Source: Commensalibacter papalotli
Lineage (GTDB): Bacteria > Pseudomonadota > Alphaproteobacteria > Acetobacterales > Acetobacteraceae
Assembly (NCBI RefSeq): GCF_947179115.1
Contig: NZ_CAMXCI010000001.1
Coordinates: 558,001 to 622,000 of the forward strand
Reading direction: 5' to 3'
Length of the DNA: 64,000 nt
Part shown: positions 46,591 to 55,004 of the stretch, piece after piece
Layout of the letters: the number at the start of each line of letters is the position of its first letter
Numbering within the stretch: position 1 is the stretch's first letter
The notes under the pieces: generated by a model
Database searches by the model: none
Seen by the model: the letters and a program-made list of their open reading frames with translations, nothing else
What the model was told of the DNA's origin: nothing
Made by a program: the position numbers and the translations under genes

Positions 46591-47610
46591 TTATTCCAAG
46601 AGTTTTTGGATTTCAGAGTAAATATGCTTTGAGATAAAGACCCCATTTTCTTGGCTACGTTTTCGAGCAGCGAAACGACGCTGTGAAGGAAGCCGTGCAC
46701 CTTGATCCGTTATAGATTTAAATAATCGCTCGGCACTAGCAGTTGTTTTGGCAATATTTCCCAGACCAAATTTACTAGGATCAAAAGCAAAAAGCAGTTC
46801 ACCGTGGCAAGGAAAACTTTTTTTTCCTGCATCTAGATCAAGGGATTCTTGACTAGTTAAATCTTCGAGTAATGCACCAGACATCAGTTCAATCATTGTC
46901 GATAAAGCACTGCCTTTATATCCACCAAATGTTAACATAGAACCCCCATCAATAACGGCTTTAGCATTTTTGGTTATATTCCCATCACGGTCTATAGCAA
47001 CATTATCAGGTAATTCTGTGTTGGTACGGTCATGAAGCTCAAGATCTCCACGTGCAATAGCACTGGTGGCAAAATCAAAAACATATGGATTAACTGCATG
47101 TTCTCTGGGCCAGCTAAAGGCCAAAGGATTAGTTCCCAACACAGGATAATTACCACCTGCTGGTGTTACCCAGGCATGACTTGGGGTCATTGCTATTCCA
47201 ACCAGGCCATGTGCTGCAATTATCTCTACCTCAGGCCATAAAGCTGAAAAATGGTAGCAATGATTAATCTGTAAGGCAGCAATTCCAACTTGTTTAGTTT
47301 TTCGTGCTAGCTCTTCGACACCTTTTTCAAAAGCAAGCGGTGAAAACGCATATTGTGCGTCTACTTTCACAATCGATGTGTCGTCTATAGTCATTTTTGG
47401 CTCGGCTGTTTTGGAAACATGACCTTGATTTATAGTATGTACCAATACTCCCAAACGATAAACACCATGAGAAATACACTCATCCCTTTCCCCAGCCAAA
47501 ATTACTTTGGCAATTGCACTGGCATGAGGTTCGGACACCCCATATTTAAACAATATTTTAAAAGATAAATCATAAATTTGATCCAAGGATAAATTTATTT
47601 TATTTGTCAT
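46591..47610 (-). CDS. Ldh-family NAD(P)-dependent oxidoreductase
   Basis: The 339-residue protein belongs to the malate/L-lactate/ureidoglycolate dehydrogenase family (PF02615), with SHGVYRLGVLVHTI, the catalytic-site INHCYHFSALWPEVEIIA, and the substrate-pocket segment AWVTPAGGNYPVLGTNPLAFSWP. It contains the FGGYKGSALSTMIELMSGALL motif. Among members, the piperideine/pyrroline-2-carboxylate reductases (DpkA type) share this end pattern. The exact substrate is not readable. It stands alone before tRNA-Leu with about 140 bases between. Confidence 0.85.
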   Translation of the reverse strand: MTNKINLSLDQIYDLSFKILFKYGVSEPHASAIAKVILAGERDECISHGVYRLGVLVHTINQGHVSKTAEPKMTIDDTSIVKVDAQYAFSPLAFEKGVEELARKTKQVGIAALQINHCYHFSALWPEVEIIAAHGLVGIAMTPSHAWVTPAGGNYPVLGTNPLAFSWPREHAVNPYVFDFATSAIARGDLELHDRTNTELPDNVAIDRDGNITKNAKAVIDGGSMLTFGGYKGSALSTMIELMSGALLEDLTSQESLDLDAGKKSFPCHGELLFAFDPSKFGLGNIAKTTASAERLFKSITDQGARLPSQRRFAARKRSQENGVFISKHIYSEIQKLLE

Positions 47611-47750
47611 GTAATACCGCCTTTGTTTAAAATTAGATTATTTTTAATGAACTATGCTAGCCAAGTCCTGATTCAAAAGGAAATATAAATCACTTCATCA
47701 TCAAAAATAATTGACCTACACCCCTTCTTTATATAAAAGGCAGCATATAA

Positions 47751-47836
47751 GCCCCAATGGCGGAATGGTAGACGCGCAGGTTTCAGGTACCTGTGACCGC
47801 AAGGTCGTGGAAGTTCAACTCTTCTTTGGGGCACCA
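47751..47836 (+). tRNA. tRNA-Leu(CAG)
   Basis: A class II tRNA with acceptor stem GCCCCAA/TTGGGGC and encoded CCA (47834-47836). The D arm holds GGCGGAATGGTAGACGCG, and the anticodon stem CAGGT/ACCTG encloses the 7-base loop TTCAGGT, so the anticodon is CAG (reads CUG). A variable arm and the TTCAACT T-loop follow. Its 3' end borders the phage-derived region. Confidence 0.93.
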
Positions 47837-48063
47837 ACTGTTAAATAAAATTAATATATTACAGTATATTTTGGTGTAATTAAACCTACAAATAATTTGT
47901 GGATCAAGTAAAAAATCTTTCAATAAGAGTATCGATACTAGCTGCCTATATTTTACCTATAAAGCTTCAATTACTTGTTAGAAGTGGTATCTATTAATTT
48001 CCACTTCTGCCTTACCCTCATTAGTATTAATTTTTGCGATAATTTTCATTTTTTAATAATAAA

Positions 48064-48480
48064 TTGGAACAATTTTGTTCTTATTTGTTAGGAAGTATGA
48101 GCTGTCATGCAACAGCATATTCATGGTTTCCTTACAATAACCACGCAAAATTAAAACCAAAGCAAAGCAATGAATCTTAGATGTTGCAATTGCTTCAGCT
48201 TTATTAAAATGTTTTGAATTTTATCACCATCATTAATCGTCATTGCAATTTATGTTTGAACTCAGGGGATAAATTGTTAAATACTAATTTTCAATCAAAA
48301 GTTGATGCTATTTTTGGCGAACCAAAAAGCAAAGTTTTTTGATATCTATATCTAAAATATAGCCAATAATTTTTCCCTAAAGGTTCACTATCAAAATAAC
48401 CAATGTCAGCAGTATCAAAAAAAAGAAAGCCTATAATGAACTCTTTTATTTCATTGGTAACAAACTTTGACCAACTTTAG
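48064..48480 (+). pseudogene. Decayed secreted/BamE-like protein fragment
   Basis: No intact ORF. Stretches of plausible protein lie in different plus frames: MSCHATAYSWFPYNNHAK (48097 onward), SYDVAIASALLKCFE (48175 onward) and GDKLLNTNFQSKVDAIFGEPKS (48266 onward). The last resembles the BamE/SmpA core. Shifts near T-runs and in-frame stops break it. A single ancestral gene is my interpretation; the pieces could come from more than one gene. Confidence 0.3.
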
Positions 48481-48567
48481 AAAATTATCCTTCAAAACAA
48501 TCATTCATTACAAACGAATAATGTTTTATCTCTCCTCAATTATTATATAATTTTTAAAAATCTCCCT

Positions 48568-48720
48568 CTAATTTTTTATAATATAGTCTGAGCTACTCTT
48601 AGTAATGCTATTTGTTAAACGAATACTAGATGAAGCATATACATGAAAATAGCGCCTCAAACCAAGGATATATCCATCATTTCCTCCATCACCACTAGCA
48701 CGATCAACAGGGATAAAATC
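48568..48720 (-). pseudogene. Fragment of a phage structural-type protein
   Basis: A 50-codon frame reading VDRASGDGGNDGYILGLRRY and ending SSSDYIIKN, preceded directly by a stop; FEEHGINFQSFL in another frame upstream, across a T6 run, may be its earlier part. The family is not recognised. Location and strand suit a tail-fibre or similar C-terminus. Confidence 0.3.
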
Positions 48721-48867
48721 TTAAAAAAGATTGAAAGTTTATTCCATGCTCTTCAAATATTTTGAGTTTAAATATAATTTATCTGACATAAAGCTTCTCA
48801 TATTAAATCATCAAAGAAGATATATCATTGTATTGTCATAATTTTTAAAATTTAACAAATATTACAT

Positions 48868-49013
48868 CTATCTCTTCCGCCACGTCCTGATCAATGCACA
48901 AATTGTTCGGATAACGAATGATATTGGGATATTAATTACCACAACTAGTATTAGCCACGGATCATGCAACCTTGATCCACTGTACTATACTTTCCCACCA
49001 CCAGCGCAAAAAG
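48868..49013 (-). pseudogene. Frameshifted small membrane ORF
   Basis: Two pieces in adjoining frames: FLRWWWESIVQWIKVA, then DPWLILVVVINIPISFVIRT with a basic end IRTWRKR. Together they would give about 50 residues with one membrane helix and a Trp-rich N-terminus. A shift separates them near 48963. It resembles the small lysis or holin-type genes of phages. Confidence 0.3.
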
Positions 49014-49027
49014 ATTCCTAGTTTTCT

Positions 49028-49183
49028 CTAGCCTCTCAATATTTTTGAAAGCGCGTAGAGATTAATCGCAGCGAATACATCCCATGCAACTAAGCTGAAA
49101 TGCCATTGACCATAAACTGAAATATTCAATGTTCCCCCAATAAGCAAAGAAGAGGCAAGAAATGTAGCCAATCTTCTGCTCAT
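49028..49183 (-). CDS. Small hydrophobic protein in phage region
   Basis: A 51-residue ORF starting MSRRLATFLASSLLIGGTL and ending LYALSKILRG, with a hydrophobic segment over residues 6-24 and another around 30-46. The ATG overlaps the preceding 23-residue ORF (TGATG), which supports coupled translation. It looks like a phage holin or similar membrane peptide, but I recognise no named family. Confidence 0.45.
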   Translation of the reverse strand: MSRRLATFLASSLLIGGTLNISVYGQWHFSLVAWDVFAAINLYALSKILRG

Positions 49184-49254
49184 CAAGTTTTACAAAGCAA
49201 AGGGCAAGACATTAACAAACCTATGGATAAAATTAACTTAACTATTTTTACCAT
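49183..49254 (-). CDS. Tiny lipoprotein-like peptide in phage region
   Basis: A 23-residue ORF (starting MVKIVKLILSIGLLMSCPLL) with a good ribosome site, AAGGAG, about eight bases before ATG. It is hydrophobic with a Cys in LMSC, a lipobox-like arrangement. The stop overlaps the next start. It may be a lysis-type peptide or a leader; no function is known. Confidence 0.4.
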   Translation of the reverse strand: MVKIVKLILSIGLLMSCPLLCKT

Positions 49255-49364
49255 CTTTGTTCTCCTTAACAGGAACTGATGGTATTTTAAACGTGGACAG
49301 AGTGTGAATTTTTAAAGTTCGTATAATTTATTTGTCATTTCTGGCTATTTCCAAAAACTTACAA

Positions 49365-49493
49365 TCATGTGCATAACATTACTATAACCGTCACCACAGC
49401 AACAATATCGCCCGCAATATCCACTGAAATTATACCAAGAAGATATTGGAATAACTGTATAAAAAATTCTGAATTACCCATATTAAATCTCAT
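49365..49493 (-). CDS. Small hydrophobic protein in phage region
   Basis: A 42-residue ORF with a hydrophobic C-terminal half (DIVAVVTVIVMLCT) and polar N-terminus. Its ATG (49493-49491) abuts the base of a perfect palindrome (49492-49526) that would hide its start in an RNA hairpin. The nearest candidate ribosome site lies inside the hairpin. Membrane insertion is likely; the family is not recognised. Confidence 0.35.
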   Translation of the reverse strand: MRFNMGNSEFFIQLFQYLLGIISVDIAGDIVAVVTVIVMLCT

Positions 49494-49526
49494 TTGAACC
49501 ACCTCAAAATTTGAGGTGGTTCAAAT
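49492..49526. repeat. Perfect 17-bp palindrome after SGNH gene
   Basis: Arms 49492-49508 and 49510-49526 are exact complements around one central base (ATTTGAACCACCTCAAA). It sits six bases past the SGNH stop and covers the start of the next small ORF. It could be a terminator, but no U-run follows on the minus strand. Confidence 0.6.
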
Positions 49527-49531
49527 ATCAT

Positions 49532-50635
49532 TTATTTCAAAGTATAAAAAGTGTGGCTGGTTGGATCACTATCTTTAATAGTTTTTTTAATGATGATTTC
49601 TTTATTGTTTCCGTAAATAACTTTGGCAACAGAAGGCAAGATAGTAGGTATAATTAAACTTTTGTATTGACCAATTTGTGGATGATGTCCTTGCAAAATA
49701 TTTGAAAAATCTGCATCTACAAAATGCACTAAATCATCATCTTGATATTGTGATCGTAATCTTGAAAATTCAGCTAACCTTGTTCCTGTTTGGAAAGGAC
49801 TTGTAAATATAATGTTTAAAGTAGGTTTTACTTCCCTTAATCTTTTAATAAAAAAAATATTTGCATTTATAAAATCATCAAATAACAAATTACCATCATT
49901 CGTGCCAATATTAATAAGTGCTATATCAATTCCAGACCAATCTCTTTTAATATCATTATCCATATATTCGAAATATGTGAAGATATTAGGAGCGTTTCCG
50001 TTACCAGTTTTGTAGAAACCTGTCCCCCCATAGCCTACAGTTGATATATTTAACCCTAATGATTTTCCTATTAACACCCCCCACGATAAAGTAGCATCAG
50101 TATTAATCCTATCACCATCAGTTTCACTTAATACCCCCCACCCCTCGCTTGAGGATGACCCAATCGCTAGCGCTGTTAAATTATAAGGTTTAGTATCCCA
50201 TAAACTGCTTCCATCTGGTAGTTCTATAGATTTAACCGTTAACACATTATTGTTTTTAACATCACCAATAGTCCATCTTTGTTTATCAAAAGACGTAGAC
50301 TTAACCCATATCTCAATATAATGAGAACTACAATTTTTCATAAATGGGTCAGTGGTAGCATTCTTAAATCCTACTGGCAGTTTCACCTCGATAGGAGCAA
50401 TCGCTTTTGTGTAACCGTAATACGCATCATTAATTCGATATTCTACTATTGGTTCATATCCAGCAGCAACATTGGGTAACTCAAAATGAATTTTAATAAT
50501 ACCTGTGCCGATAGTTAAAGCATTCGTTGTAAAATTAAAATTAGCACCAGAAGAATAACATGTAGAATCTGTTCCTTGAAGTAACCAAGTTCCCTTTGAA
50601 AAATTTAGTTGTGTATTATTCGGATAAACCAACAT
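49532..50635 (-). CDS. SGNH/GDSL-type hydrolase (CE2-like), phage region
   Basis: The 367-residue protein has an N-terminal beta-rich part (about 1-150) and a C-terminal SGNH domain: AIGSSSSEGWG (candidate nucleophile Ser160 or Ser161), STVGYGGTGFY (oxyanion Gly), LINIGTNDGN (GTND at 244-247) and VDADFSN..GHHPQIGQY (catalytic Asp/His near 307-318). This combination resembles carbohydrate esterases that remove acetyl groups from glycans. It is preceded by a LamG-domain gene whose stop is one base from this start. Its partner and the broken phage genes suggest a tail-fibre accessory that trims host surface sugars. Confidence 0.75.
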   Translation of the reverse strand: MLVYPNNTQLNFSKGTWLLQGTDSTCYSSGANFNFTTNALTIGTGIIKIHFELPNVAAGYEPIVEYRINDAYYGYTKAIAPIEVKLPVGFKNATTDPFMKNCSSHYIEIWVKSTSFDKQRWTIGDVKNNNVLTVKSIELPDGSSLWDTKPYNLTALAIGSSSSEGWGVLSETDGDRINTDATLSWGVLIGKSLGLNISTVGYGGTGFYKTGNGNAPNIFTYFEYMDNDIKRDWSGIDIALINIGTNDGNLLFDDFINANIFFIKRLREVKPTLNIIFTSPFQTGTRLAEFSRLRSQYQDDDLVHFVDADFSNILQGHHPQIGQYKSLIIPTILPSVAKVIYGNNKEIIIKKTIKDSDPTSHTFYTLK

Positions 50636-50636
50636 G

Positions 50637-52475
50637 TTAAATCGTTTCCTTTAATACATCATTACTATAACTTGTAACCAACACACTGGCTCCCTTAGTA
50701 TTGATAATAACAGGTGTATTATCTTGCGTATAACTGACTGTAGGTTGTGAAATATACGCTTTCGAGGTTTTCCCTGCTTTAACCGTCCTTAACGAAAAGC
50801 TTCCTGTAGTATTCGTGATTTTAACCAAGGGAGAAGTTTCATTTTCATTTTTAATTCTACTATCTTTTAACGGATAGAAAAAACCGTTCGTATTAAAATT
50901 AGTTGCGCTGATCGGTGTTAAAGAAGGATCATAATCTTTGTCTGCATATTTAGCTTTCCCTATCAGTAATGATATGTTCTTAATAATTAATGAATTTTCC
51001 TCTACAATATATGCGTTATAATCAAGACTACGAATATAAAAATATTCGAAGTTTGTGACAAAATATTTTGTATGCAGTAATTTTCCATCGATAAAAACTT
51101 GCATCAGATTATTATTGGATGAGATAGCCAGAGTGTGCCATATATCAAGCGTTAATGTGTCAACAAGTGTAACCTCAACATCAGGGTTCGCATTATGATA
51201 TTTAATGGTTAGTTTGTTATCGCTTTTCGCAGTCAATCCTATGGAATAATTTCCTTGATAACGTCCACAAATAACTCGTCTAATACTAGTATCATTAATG
51301 GTAGAACTAAATTTAAACTGACATTCAAATGTAAAGGTGGGAACACTCATACTCACATTAAATGAAGCAACTCCACCAGTCATTCCCTCGGAGGTAAATA
51401 TGCTTTTATTTTTATACGGTTCAACAGTAAAATAATATGGGTTTAACCATTGAAAACTATCGAAATTACTAGTCGCTTTAAGTAAAAATCCATCTGCGAT
51501 TTTACCATTTGTATAGTTATTATTAAGACAAGGATAGTAAGCTTCATAATCATAGTTAGATATATCAACAGGCTGTTTATCTACTTTTGTTCTTTGAGTA
51601 GATGACAAAAATATATCTTTTACAGAACATTCATCAGTCGGAACAACTATATTTTCGTCACCTCTGAACCGTAATTCTGTCATTGCTCCATTATAAACTG
51701 AATAGCCTCTATTAAAATATTCTCCATCAATGGAGAAAGAGTTAAAACCTTCGTATCCACCATTCACGTTGATATGGAGTATATGATTGTTACCATCATT
51801 TAATTTAAGACCGTCTTTGGATGTCAAAGAGCTACATAATACTTCATATTGTTTATCGTTTCCATTATAAACAGAGACGGTATTTTTTGCCGGGTTCGCC
51901 CTAACATTCCATTTGTTAAGCCACCCTGCTATGTGGTAATCAACATCTTTATCTTTTATCCATAGAGTAAATGTTACTCTGATTTGCATTGTAGGCGGAA
52001 CTGGTAATATTGCTTTTGTGTCGACATATAAATATCCGACCTTTACCCCATTGCCATCCGAGTTCCCACCAGTAGATATGTTTAAATGATCAGGTGCAAA
52101 ATTTAGAGGCTGCACCCCATTATTTAATTTATACTGCTGTTCTAAGTTTAAATTAGTTACATTCAACGGAATCATTTCTCTACCCACTTTTACTAAAAAT
52201 TGTTTTTTATTTGAATCAAAATTGATCGTTTCTTGTGGCAAATGGTCGAAAGAAGTTAAGCTATTAGTGTCTTTCAACTTGACCCCAGATAAAGATAAAT
52301 TACAAAAACCATCAGATTTTATATTACCTTCGTCTGACGTATTCCTGTTTACATTAAGATATACATTTCCCTCATTAATGTAACTGATATCATCTTTACC
52401 AGTTTCTCCCCTATCCCCACGTAGGGTTATAAAATTTGAAACAACATCACTTAAATTCCCGACATTTTCAATCAC
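50637..52475 (-). CDS. Tail-fibre-like protein with LamG/concanavalin A-type domains
   Basis: The 612-residue ORF is intact. A collagen-like GDRGETG tag lies near residue 19-25, then beta-rich repeats. The central and C-terminal parts read as LamG-type lectin folds: GFNSFSIDGEYFNRGYSVY, and FECQFKFSSTIND followed by DTLTLDIWHTLAISSNNNLMQVFIDGKLLHT. The start overlaps the stop of an upstream pseudogene by four bases. It lies directly before the SGNH gene. A receptor-binding or glycan-binding role at a phage tail is inferred from domain type and neighbours. No membrane or secretion signal was seen. Confidence 0.6.
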   Translation of the reverse strand: MIENVGNLSDVVSNFITLRGDRGETGKDDISYINEGNVYLNVNRNTSDEGNIKSDGFCNLSLSGVKLKDTNSLTSFDHLPQETINFDSNKKQFLVKVGREMIPLNVTNLNLEQQYKLNNGVQPLNFAPDHLNISTGGNSDGNGVKVGYLYVDTKAILPVPPTMQIRVTFTLWIKDKDVDYHIAGWLNKWNVRANPAKNTVSVYNGNDKQYEVLCSSLTSKDGLKLNDGNNHILHINVNGGYEGFNSFSIDGEYFNRGYSVYNGAMTELRFRGDENIVVPTDECSVKDIFLSSTQRTKVDKQPVDISNYDYEAYYPCLNNNYTNGKIADGFLLKATSNFDSFQWLNPYYFTVEPYKNKSIFTSEGMTGGVASFNVSMSVPTFTFECQFKFSSTINDTSIRRVICGRYQGNYSIGLTAKSDNKLTIKYHNANPDVEVTLVDTLTLDIWHTLAISSNNNLMQVFIDGKLLHTKYFVTNFEYFYIRSLDYNAYIVEENSLIIKNISLLIGKAKYADKDYDPSLTPISATNFNTNGFFYPLKDSRIKNENETSPLVKITNTTGSFSLRTVKAGKTSKAYISQPTVSYTQDNTPVIINTKGASVLVTSYSNDVLKETI

Positions 52476-53050
52476 AACACCTGTTCAAGTTCACCAATAA
52501 GAACAGAACCAATTTTAATAGAAGCTGGCTTTCCCTTTGGACCTGCAACAACCCCAACAGGATCATGATTAGAAGTCAGAAACTGTGTTCCAGCTTCGCC
52601 TTGAATATCTTGCGTGCAAATATCCCCTTGTGGATCTTGGTTGCTTTTATTCCCGACGACATAATGCGCCGCTACATTACCATCTTTAACAATACCCGCA
52701 GCCATAATTGATAATGAAACACCAAATTTACGCACAGAATTAGTATTAATTGTATAATAAATCGAATTCTTGCATAAGTGTTCAAGTTACCACCTAAAAT
52801 TCGATATTTTAAAAACTGATTAGCAGTATTAATATTATCAACACCACCACCAGTCCTATCGGATGATTCTGAGACAACAGAAGTGATTGTTTCATTATGC
52901 TGCAAATGATTTTGTAAAAAAAATTATAATATATAGATTCAAAAAGTGCTTTGCACTGTAACTCAATTTGTATTTCATCAAGACAACCGACAGGCACTAT
53001 TACTGTATTATCTGTTGATTGAGAAGCTGTGATTTGACTTGCGCATCTCA
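52472..53050 (-). pseudogene. Frameshifted phage gene upstream of the LamG gene
   Basis: Three consecutive frames give one plausible protein: MRCASQITASQSTDNTVIV through LFESIYYNFF, then LQNHLQHNETITSVV across a T8 homopolymer near 52917-52924, then, after a second shift near 52755, TINTNSVRKFGVSLSIMAAG through PKGKPASIKIGSVLIGELEQVL. The end overlaps the LamG start by four bases (ATGA). The family is unrecognised; a collagen-like GPKGKP tag at the end matches the LamG gene's GDRGETG. It is broken unless the shifts are programmed or sequencing errors. Confidence 0.55.
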
Positions 53051-53114
53051 TATACTTATTCCTAACAATTATTTTTAGAAAATATGTTTGCTTTAGAAAC
53101 ACTTGCTATAAAAA

Positions 53115-53880
53115 TTAATCTATTATTATGCCAAAACGATACCCACCTTGAAGATCAGTTTTTGATATTATTTGCACAGCTTTCGATAAGACCAATACAG
53201 CTGGTTCTAACGAAAAATCACTCATGGACGCTCGATAAACATGTTTTTCTCTACAATTTTGGATTTATTCATGATACGCAATCCAGTTTTCATTTTCTAC
53301 ACTGCGACAAATACATTTTTTTTCTTTTAAATAATAAAACAAATTTTTAGGATTAATCTGTAAATTAATATCTACATCCGTAATACACATTAACCCATCG
53401 GATAATGAAATCCGATCGTAACCGTCTACTTTTGGTTTTTAATCACTTACTCTCATTTTCGAGTAAGATACAATTTTCAGTATAAGTCATTAATATACTT
53501 CGTAAAAATGATGGGTGGTTAAATATTTACCTTGATTTAAAGCATCGTGAGAACGAATGACCTGTAAGTTATAAGATGGGCTGATCCATATTACATAGGT
53601 ATAAACAAGTTCTTCAACTACACAAATACCACGGTCACCATCCGTTCCAATTATTATTACATTTATAGGGCGCGCCGGAATCCCCACCGACCTCAATTCA
53701 TCAACTAAATCTTTTTTTGCTCGTATCTTAACCATATACTTGGCTGTTTAGAATCATCCCTTCCAGATGCACGATGAAAATTGTAAATGCTATAATAATC
53801 TGCGTTAACTTGTCTGATTTTATTACCAGCAATAATCAATTCACTGGATTGATTATAAGCATGATTAAGATGATTATCCA
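53115..53880 (-). pseudogene. Phage antirepressor, KilA-N and KilAC domains, degraded
   Basis: From about 53870 down, the KilA-N domain reads IRQVNADYYSIYNFHRASG then DDSKQPSIWLRYE; a shift in an A7 run (53712-53718) leads to KKDLVDELRSVGIP, GICVVEELVYTYVIWISPSYN and VIRSHDAL. In the same frame, after stops at 53487-53492 and 53439-53441, the KilAC (ANT) domain follows: VDGYDRISLSDGLMCITD, NPKNLFYYLKEKKCICR, NENWIAYHE, a further TAA at 53265-53267, then YRASMSDFSLEPAVLVLSKAV to the final stop at 53115. The domain calls are from remembered family patterns. Confidence 0.75.
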
Positions 53881-53915
53881 ATCAGTCACATCTTTTTTTC
53901 TAAGGTTTTTTTAAG

Positions 53916-53955
53916 AAAAGCAACGGGGTAGTTTGGCGACGTAACCGTTACTTTT
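53916..53955. terminator. Hairpin upstream of the antirepressor relic
   Basis: AAAAGCAACGG (53916-53926) and CCGTTACTTTT (53945-53955) are complementary with one mismatch, flanked by A and T runs. It may stop transcription from either side. Confidence 0.6.
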
Positions 53956-54171
53956 CTTCTTTGTTTAATTAATAAAAAATAAAATTTAAACACTTAAACA
54001 ACGCATATTTGCTCTGCTTCTTTCTTTATCCAATTTGGTAATTCGATAAATATTCTTGATTTGTACGTTTACTATTATTCATTTTAGTTCTTTATCTTGA
54101 CATAGCCCAAATAGGGCTATTTTTGTCAATAAGAAAATGTGTAATTTATAAAAAAAATATTAAGATCTATT

Positions 54172-54437
54172 ATGGACGATTTAGCATACTTTAGATTAAG
54201 AATACCTTTGGACTTAAAAGCAAAAATTGAAAATTATCTTGAGAAAAAGACAGTAATAAACTTAATAAACAAATGGTATTTTCATCTTTTCCACATGCCT
54301 TACAACAACTTATAAAAAATGCATCAATAAATCCATCAAACCAAAGTCCTAAACACAGTTATTATATCCTTTTAGAAAAAATTGATAAAATAGATGATGA
54401 TTTAAAACATATAAAAGACAAACTAGACAAGAAATAG
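54172..54437 (+). pseudogene. Arc-like repressor, frameshifted
   Basis: The first frame reads MDDLAYFRLRIPLDLKAKIE, the ribbon-helix-helix beginning of Arc/Mnt phage repressors. After a shift near 54270 the second frame continues KQMVFSSFPHALQQLIKN to ILLEKIDKIDDDLKHIKDKL, ending at TAG 54435-54437. The total is not a multiple of three. It is divergent from the antirepressor relic, as expected for a prophage immunity region. Confidence 0.55.
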
Positions 54438-55004
54438 ACCTTGCCAAACACTCCATGCAACAATATCATTTCGATAAAGAAAAATACGGAGAAATTATTA
54501 CTCGCTTATGTGTTCGCTTTTGGATTACTTACCGTTTCTTATACTCAGAATATTGATAGCCAATCATCAATGACGACTCTAAAATATTTACCACTTTTTT
54601 ATTTGTATCAAATGTTGTAGATAAACAAATGCCTTACATAAAGACATAACATCTCCACGATCCACTTCTCTTTTGAATACTTGGCTTGTTCATTTTTACG
54701 ATTCGATTTGTAGCCTTAACTGATATAAACTATACCATAAAACATACAAATTATATAAAATAGTATTATAATATAAACGTCTATTTTTTTGAATTTGGCG
54801 CTTTTCTCTCTCTTTTAAAACTCTACTTTATGGTATAAAATATCGAATAAAATCAGTATTTTATAATATAGTTCAAAGTGAATATATAATTATTGTATAT
54901 TCCTAATCATAAAATCATCTTTACTTTTAAAATACTTTTAGCCTAGATTACGTTCATATTGGCCCCAAAAGGTAAATGCTATTAAGTTTATTTGATAACT
55001 ATTT
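54438..55004. other. Region with short relic frames only
   Basis: A 33-codon frame at 54455-54556 (MQQYHFDKEKYGE...) and an overlapping frame with a hydrophobic segment (LLLAYVFAFGLLTVSY) are both open, but neither has a convincing start or family. A minus-strand piece reads KREVDRGDVMSLCKAFVYL around 54620-54700. I cannot choose between them. The rest is AT-rich promoter-like DNA before the nuclease gene. Confidence 0.35.

Noticed and set aside
47837..48063. Possible attachment-site copy of the tRNA-Leu 3' end
   Set aside because: I looked for a repeat of the tRNA end through to 55004; only a weak GGGGC-type match near 54964 was found, in the wrong orientation.
53084..53350. 88-codon plus-strand ORF opposite the antirepressor
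   Set aside because: The minus strand of the same DNA holds a recognisable KilAC domain, so this frame is its antisense shadow.
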